Source: a marine actinobacterium PHSC20C1
GTDB taxonomy: Bacteria; Actinomycetota; Actinomycetes; Actinomycetales; Microbacteriaceae
DNA length: 64,000 nt
Direction of reading: 5' to 3'
Assembly (NCBI GenBank): GCA_000153145.1
Contig: CH672415.1
Location: 1,819,726 to 1,883,725 of the forward strand
Shown here: one piece after another, positions 60,412-64,000 of the stretch
How positions within the stretch are numbered: the stretch's first letter is position 1
Layout: the number at the start of each line of letters is the position of its first letter
Program-made: the position numbers and the translations under genes
The notes under the pieces: generated by a model
What the model was told of the DNA's origin: nothing
Seen by the model: only the letters and a program-made list of their open reading frames with translations
The model's database searches: none

Positions 60412-61110
60412 TTAGCTGTTCTCCGCAGCAACTTCTTCGACGGGACCCGCGGCGGCGGCCACTGCAGCATCCTTCTTCCGGAGCCGAGCCGCGACGATGC
60501 CGCCGCCTATCGTAAGAACGCCAAGAGCTCCGAGGGCGATAAAAAAGCCGCTGTTGAGTTCTGCTCCGTAGGCGCCGACGGCGACAAAGGCCATTGTGCC
60601 GGGGATGATACCGATGGCTGTGCCGAGCATGTAGTCGCGCACGCGAATCGCGGTGAGGCCCGCAGCATAGTTAATGACAGTGAAGGGAATAAGGGGGATG
60701 AGGCGCAGGGCGATCATCGAGACCAGACCGCGCTTCTGCAACATCTCGTCAACGGCGCGAACACGGCCACCCGTATATTGCTCGACGGCGTCGCGGCCGA
60801 GCATGCGGCCAATCCAGAAGGAGAGTGCCGCGCCCGCAATAGCGCCGACGAGCACTAGGAGCGTGCCAACCCACAGGCCCCAGGCGAGGCCGGCAGCAAT
60901 GCTGATTACCGCTTTGGGCGCCGGAGTGAGAGTCAGGATGGCGTAGGCAATCATGAAAATCACCGCGCCGAGAGTTCCGGCGCTTTCGGTCCAGGCTTGA
61001 ATCTCGTCAACGGAGGGAATGTCGAGAGTGAGCGCGACGATCACGATCGCGATCAAGAAGACGACGAACGCGCCAGCTTTCCAGAGGGAAGAGGAGCGGT
61101 TCTTTTTCAT
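60412..61110 (-). CDS. TVP38/TMEM64 (DedA-like) family membrane protein
   Basis: A 232-residue membrane protein with about five to six hydrophobic segments. The SNARE-associated/VTT domain is recognisable: AILTLTPAPKAVISIAAGLAWGLW (split; from about 57), then GAALSFWIGRMLGRDAVEQ and IALRLIPLIPFTVINYAAGL. Relatives act in lipid scrambling or envelope maintenance. It lies two bases upstream of a CDP-alcohol phosphatidyltransferase, supporting a phospholipid link. Confidence 0.87.
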   Translation of the reverse strand: MKKNRSSSLWKAGAFVVFLIAIVIVALTLDIPSVDEIQAWTESAGTLGAVIFMIAYAILTLTPAPKAVISIAAGLAWGLWVGTLLVLVGAIAGAALSFWIGRMLGRDAVEQYTGGRVRAVDEMLQKRGLVSMIALRLIPLIPFTVINYAAGLTAIRVRDYMLGTAIGIIPGTMAFVAVGAYGAELNSGFFIALGALGVLTIGGGIVAARLRKKDAAVAAAAGPVEEVAAENS

Positions 61111-61252
61111 TGGCCAATGTTATGTCGGCGCTCTGCGCTGCGTATGTGATGTGGCTTACTGAGCGACGAAGTCTTTCGCATCTAATCTTGAGGATCGCTG
61201 CACCCGGTTTGTGGCGCCTCATTCTTCCCGTCGATCGTTTAGGAGCACGTGC

Positions 61253-62533
61253 GTGCCGATTCGCAATCCGTTCCGCCGCCAGCCCTCCACGACCGCACGC
61301 CGCCGCATCCTGCCTTTCCTCGCTACTGCCGCGGTAACCGCAGTGGCGCTCAGCGCGTGCTCGGCACCGACAACTGCCCCGCGTGGGCCTGAGTTCTTCG
61401 ATTGGTCTGATGTGCAGGTCGCGGCCGACGGGCAGACCGTGAAGTTGTGGATGTGGGGCGGCGACGATCAGGGCAATGCTTACGTTGATGACGTGCTGGC
61501 TCCAGCCGCGGCGGCGCAGGGCGTCACGCTCGAACGGGTGCCGATCGCCGATACCAAGGATGCGCTGAACCGGGTCTTCACCGAGCTGCAAGCTGGCCGC
61601 ACCACGGATGGCGCTGTCGACCTCGTGTGGATCAATGGCGACAACTTCCGCACCGGCAAGCAGGCGGATGCCTGGCTGTGCGACTGGACCGGACTCCTCC
61701 CCAACATGGCGGCAGTATCCGACACTGACCCGTTGCTCACCGAAGACTTCGGAACTCCTGTCGACGGCTGCGAAGCTCCCTGGCACAAGGCGCAGTTCTC
61801 CTTCGTCTACAACTCGGCCACTGTGCCGAATCCCCCCACCACTATTGAGGGAATCCTCGAGTGGGCGGAAGCTAACCCGGGTCGCTTCACCTACCCGGCC
61901 GCGCCCGACTTCACCGGCTCCGCTTTCTTGCGGTCAGTGTTGTACAGCGAGTCTGGTGGCCACGAGAACGTGCCCTCGGCCTACAGCGATGAAGCGTTTG
62001 ACGAACTCTCTCCGGCCTTGTTCGACCGCCTGGAGGCACTCACCCCCTCACTGTGGCGCGAAGGCAGCACGTACCCCGCAACGTCTGAACAACTCACCAA
62101 GCTGTATGCCGATGGCGAGATCGACATGATGATGACGTACGGCCCCGCCACCCTCACTGCTCTCGTGGAGAACGGCACCTTGCCCGACACGACGCGAGTG
62201 CTGACCGTTGACGACGGAACGCTTGGCAACGCCAGCTTCTTCGGTATCCCGAGCAACTCCGGCAACATCGCCGGGGCGATGGTTGTCGCTAACGAGGCCC
62301 TGTCGGTCGAGCAACAGGTCGCGAAGGCTGACCCAACAGTGTGGGGCCAGTTCACGGTGCTGGATCTGGATGCTCTCTCCACCGCCGATCGCGCGCTCTT
62401 CGAGGCGCTGCCACAATCACCCGTCGTGCCGAGTTTTGACGTGCTGTCGCGCAATGCCAACCCGGAGCTTTCCGCCGAATGGGTTCCCGCCCTCGACGAG
62501 GCCTGGCGCACCCGAATCGCTGCTGGTCAATGA
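61253..62533 (+). CDS. ABC transporter substrate-binding lipoprotein (YnjB-like)
   Basis: A 426-residue extracellular binding protein from the GTG at 61253, which has AGGAG seven bases upstream; in-frame ATG at 61211 lacks one. The signal peptide is basic (RRR at 16-18) and ends in ALSAC (Cys36). KLWMWGGDDQGNAYVDDVLAPAAAAQGV (split; about 65-92) and VDLVWINGDNFRTGKQ match the YnjB family, solute binders encoded with YnjC/YnjD. The ligand of this family is not established. ATGA overlap with the first permease shows coupling. Confidence 0.88.
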   Translation: MPIRNPFRRQPSTTARRRILPFLATAAVTAVALSACSAPTTAPRGPEFFDWSDVQVAADGQTVKLWMWGGDDQGNAYVDDVLAPAAAAQGVTLERVPIADTKDALNRVFTELQAGRTTDGAVDLVWINGDNFRTGKQADAWLCDWTGLLPNMAAVSDTDPLLTEDFGTPVDGCEAPWHKAQFSFVYNSATVPNPPTTIEGILEWAEANPGRFTYPAAPDFTGSAFLRSVLYSESGGHENVPSAYSDEAFDELSPALFDRLEALTPSLWREGSTYPATSEQLTKLYADGEIDMMMTYGPATLTALVENGTLPDTTRVLTVDDGTLGNASFFGIPSNSGNIAGAMVVANEALSVEQQVAKADPTVWGQFTVLDLDALSTADRALFEALPQSPVVPSFDVLSRNANPELSAEWVPALDEAWRTRIAAGQ

Positions 62534-63429
62534 CGGCGGTGCCGACAGTGACGACGGTGACGACGCCGCTGGCGCCGGGGCCAGCTCGGCCGCGTCGACG
62601 CCAATTGCGGGCGGCGCTGCTGGTGTTGCCCGCCGTCATACCCGTCGCCATCGTGGTGATCGGCGGGGTAGGCGCGACGCTGCTTCAGAGCCTCGGGCTC
62701 ATGCCGCTTGTTGGCGCCGCCGAGCTCAGCACCGCAGCGTTTGACGACACCGATGAACTGCTCACCTCGGCCCTCCTCTCCCTCTCTATTGCGGTGGTGT
62801 CGACGGCGATTGCTGCCGTTGTGGGGTTTTTCACGGCGGTGCTGATCATTTCGGGTAACTGGGGTGGGCGCATCGTGACTGTGTTGAGTGCCGCCGCGGT
62901 TACCGTCCCGCATCTTGTTGGGGCTGCAACTGTGGGCCTACTCCTGTCTGACTCCGGCGTTCTCGCGCGGCTGTTTGGCATTTCCCCCGATGCGTGGCCT
63001 GCGCTTGTCGCCGGCCCCACGTGGTTTGCAGTGATTGCCGAGTACGCGTGGAAAGAGTCAGCCTTCATCGCGCTCATCATCGTCGGCACCCTCGCCACCC
63101 GCATCACCTCCTACGACGAGGCTGCGGCTGTGCTCGGCGCGCACCGGTCCGCGCGATTGCGACTCGTACTGTTTCCGTTGGCCGCACCGTCACTGCTGGT
63201 GGCATCCGCTATCGCCTTCGCGTACACGCTTGGCTCGTATGAAGTGGCGTGGATGCTCGGCGCAACGTATCCGGAACCGCTCTCGGTCATGGCGCTGCGC
63301 TTGTTCAACACCGCAAGCTTGACCGCTCGGCCGGAGGCAGCGGCCATCGGCGTCATCACCGTAGTACTGACGGCGGCTGTCGTCGGCGCTGCGATGCTCG
63401 GTTTGCGGCGAATGCGGGCGTGGCGATGA
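62530..63429 (+). CDS. ABC transporter permease (YnjC-like N-terminal half)
   Basis: A 299-residue permease with about six membrane segments after a 30-residue Pro/Arg-rich leader. The coupling loop is TSYDEAAAVLGAHRSARLRLVLFPLAAP (split; from about residue 193). The ATG at 62530 overlaps the binding-protein stop, and its own stop overlaps the next ATG, each as ATGA. In enterobacteria YnjC is one fused permease; here two separate genes appear to fill that role. Confidence 0.88.
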   Translation: MTAVPTVTTVTTPLAPGPARPRRRQLRAALLVLPAVIPVAIVVIGGVGATLLQSLGLMPLVGAAELSTAAFDDTDELLTSALLSLSIAVVSTAIAAVVGFFTAVLIISGNWGGRIVTVLSAAAVTVPHLVGAATVGLLLSDSGVLARLFGISPDAWPALVAGPTWFAVIAEYAWKESAFIALIIVGTLATRITSYDEAAAVLGAHRSARLRLVLFPLAAPSLLVASAIAFAYTLGSYEVAWMLGATYPEPLSVMALRLFNTASLTARPEAAAIGVITVVLTAAVVGAAMLGLRRMRAWR

Positions 63430-64000
63430 CTCTCTCCACCAGCAACGTTGACATGGAACGCGCGCAACGAGAGCAACGCGAACGTCGGATGCCGGGCGAC
63501 GCGGGCCGGCCCCTCTCGCAGTCTCGAGGAGTGATGCGCACCGCGCGGATCGTATCGACCGTGCTCGTGGCCTTGTGGTTCGCACTGCCATTCTTGCCAC
63601 TCGTGCTGTGGTCGTTTGCGAACTCCTGGTCTGCTCCCGATGTGCTGCCCATGAGCGTCGGAACGGATGGTCTCACCGCCGCCATTGCGAACGGTGCGGT
63701 CGCTGCCTTTGGTGATTCCCTGCTGCTCTCGCTCATTGTCGCCGCCATCGCAACCCCCGTCGGAGCGATGGCCGCCCGCGCGCTTTCCCGCCACGGCCTG
63801 CCGTTCGGTCGGCTCGTGAGCGTGCTGCTCTTCTCGCCCGTGCTGCTGCCGCCGTTTGCGGCGGTTCTCGGCATCAATGTTGTGCTGTTGCGCGCGTGGG
63901 TGCCGCCAGAAATCGGGGTCATTCTGGTGCTCGTGGTTGTTGCGATCCCCTACACAACGTTCTCGATGCTGGTGGCGTATGCGGCTTACGACGACGGCTT
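63426..64000 (+). CDS. ABC transporter permease, partial at window end
   Basis: The reading frame opens with ATG at 63426, overlapping the previous stop as ATGA, and stays open for 191 codons to the window edge. The first 35 residues are polar (MTLSTSNVDMERAQREQ...), then hydrophobic segments follow: VSTVLVALWFALPFLPLVL, SLLLSLIVAAIATPVGAMAA and VSVLLFSPVLLPPFAAVLG. This is a BPD_transp_1 permease, the second one of the YnjBCD-like operon. The coupling loop and the ATPase gene should lie just beyond the window. Confidence 0.85.
   Translation, partial: MTLSTSNVDMERAQREQRERRMPGDAGRPLSQSRGVMRTARIVSTVLVALWFALPFLPLVLWSFANSWSAPDVLPMSVGTDGLTAAIANGAVAAFGDSLLLSLIVAAIATPVGAMAARALSRHGLPFGRLVSVLLFSPVLLPPFAAVLGINVVLLRAWVPPEIGVILVLVVVAIPYTTFSMLVAYAAYDDG

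Overview
The window reads as chromosomal DNA of a high-G+C actinobacterium, most likely of the family Microbacteriaceae. The reasons are the dnaK-grpE-dnaJ-hspR operon with HAIR operators, the split lycopene cyclase genes crtYe/crtYf with the lycopene elongase crtEb (C50 carotenoids), a dCTP deaminase that resembles the dUMP-forming mycobacterial type, many F420-dependent luciferase-like enzymes, and apparently leaderless mRNAs. No rRNA, tRNA, CRISPR array, insertion sequence or prophage was seen.

Layout. 1-6440: a DHFR-like reductase, a soluble Cache protein and a FadR-type regulator, divergent from a PotABCD-like ABC operon. 6448-20562: two catabolic operons, one with LigA/LigB-like ring cleavage, amidohydrolase, CoA transferase, OsmC and oxidoreductase genes, the other with alpha/beta hydrolase, cyclic amidohydrolase, F420-type LLM enzyme, ABC transporter and amidohydrolase genes. 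A binding protein and a RidA homologue lie between them. 20840-26744: an F420 supply module, with an ABC cassette of the kind proposed to import F420-0, convergent with an operon for an F420-dependent LLM enzyme, CofE and F420-dependent glucose-6-phosphate dehydrogenase. 26934-27707: a VanR/FadR-type GntR regulator. 27830-35126: a THI5/NMT1-like ABC transporter with an F420-dependent LLM enzyme, dihydropyrimidinase and a beta-ureidopropionase-like nitrilase. 35333-40126: heat-shock operon. 40300-43165: MFS transporter, PEP-mutase-like protein, MarR regulator. 43210-47744: carotenoid genes. 47752-50781: lipoprotein, dcd, riboflavin kinase, flavin reductase, PadR. 50778-55096: an LLM monooxygenase with its ABC transporter. 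55318-61110: lipoprotein, Crp/Fnr regulator, methyltransferase, flavodoxin, disulfide oxidoreductase, phosphatidyltransferase and TVP38 protein. 61253-64000: a YnjBCD-like ABC operon running off the end.

How it may fit together. The cell appears able to import F420-0, add glutamate with CofE and reduce it with glucose-6-phosphate (Fgd). The resulting F420H2 would feed LLM enzymes that sit beside ring-opening cyclic amidases. An element reading ATTYTGGATAC toward the downstream gene occurs exactly five times, upstream of the LigAB operon, the binding-protein gene, the hydrolase operon, the LLM-cofE-fgd operon and the GntR gene itself. This suggests one regulon tying cofactor salvage to the breakdown of an N-heterocycle. 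The substrate is not known from the sequence.
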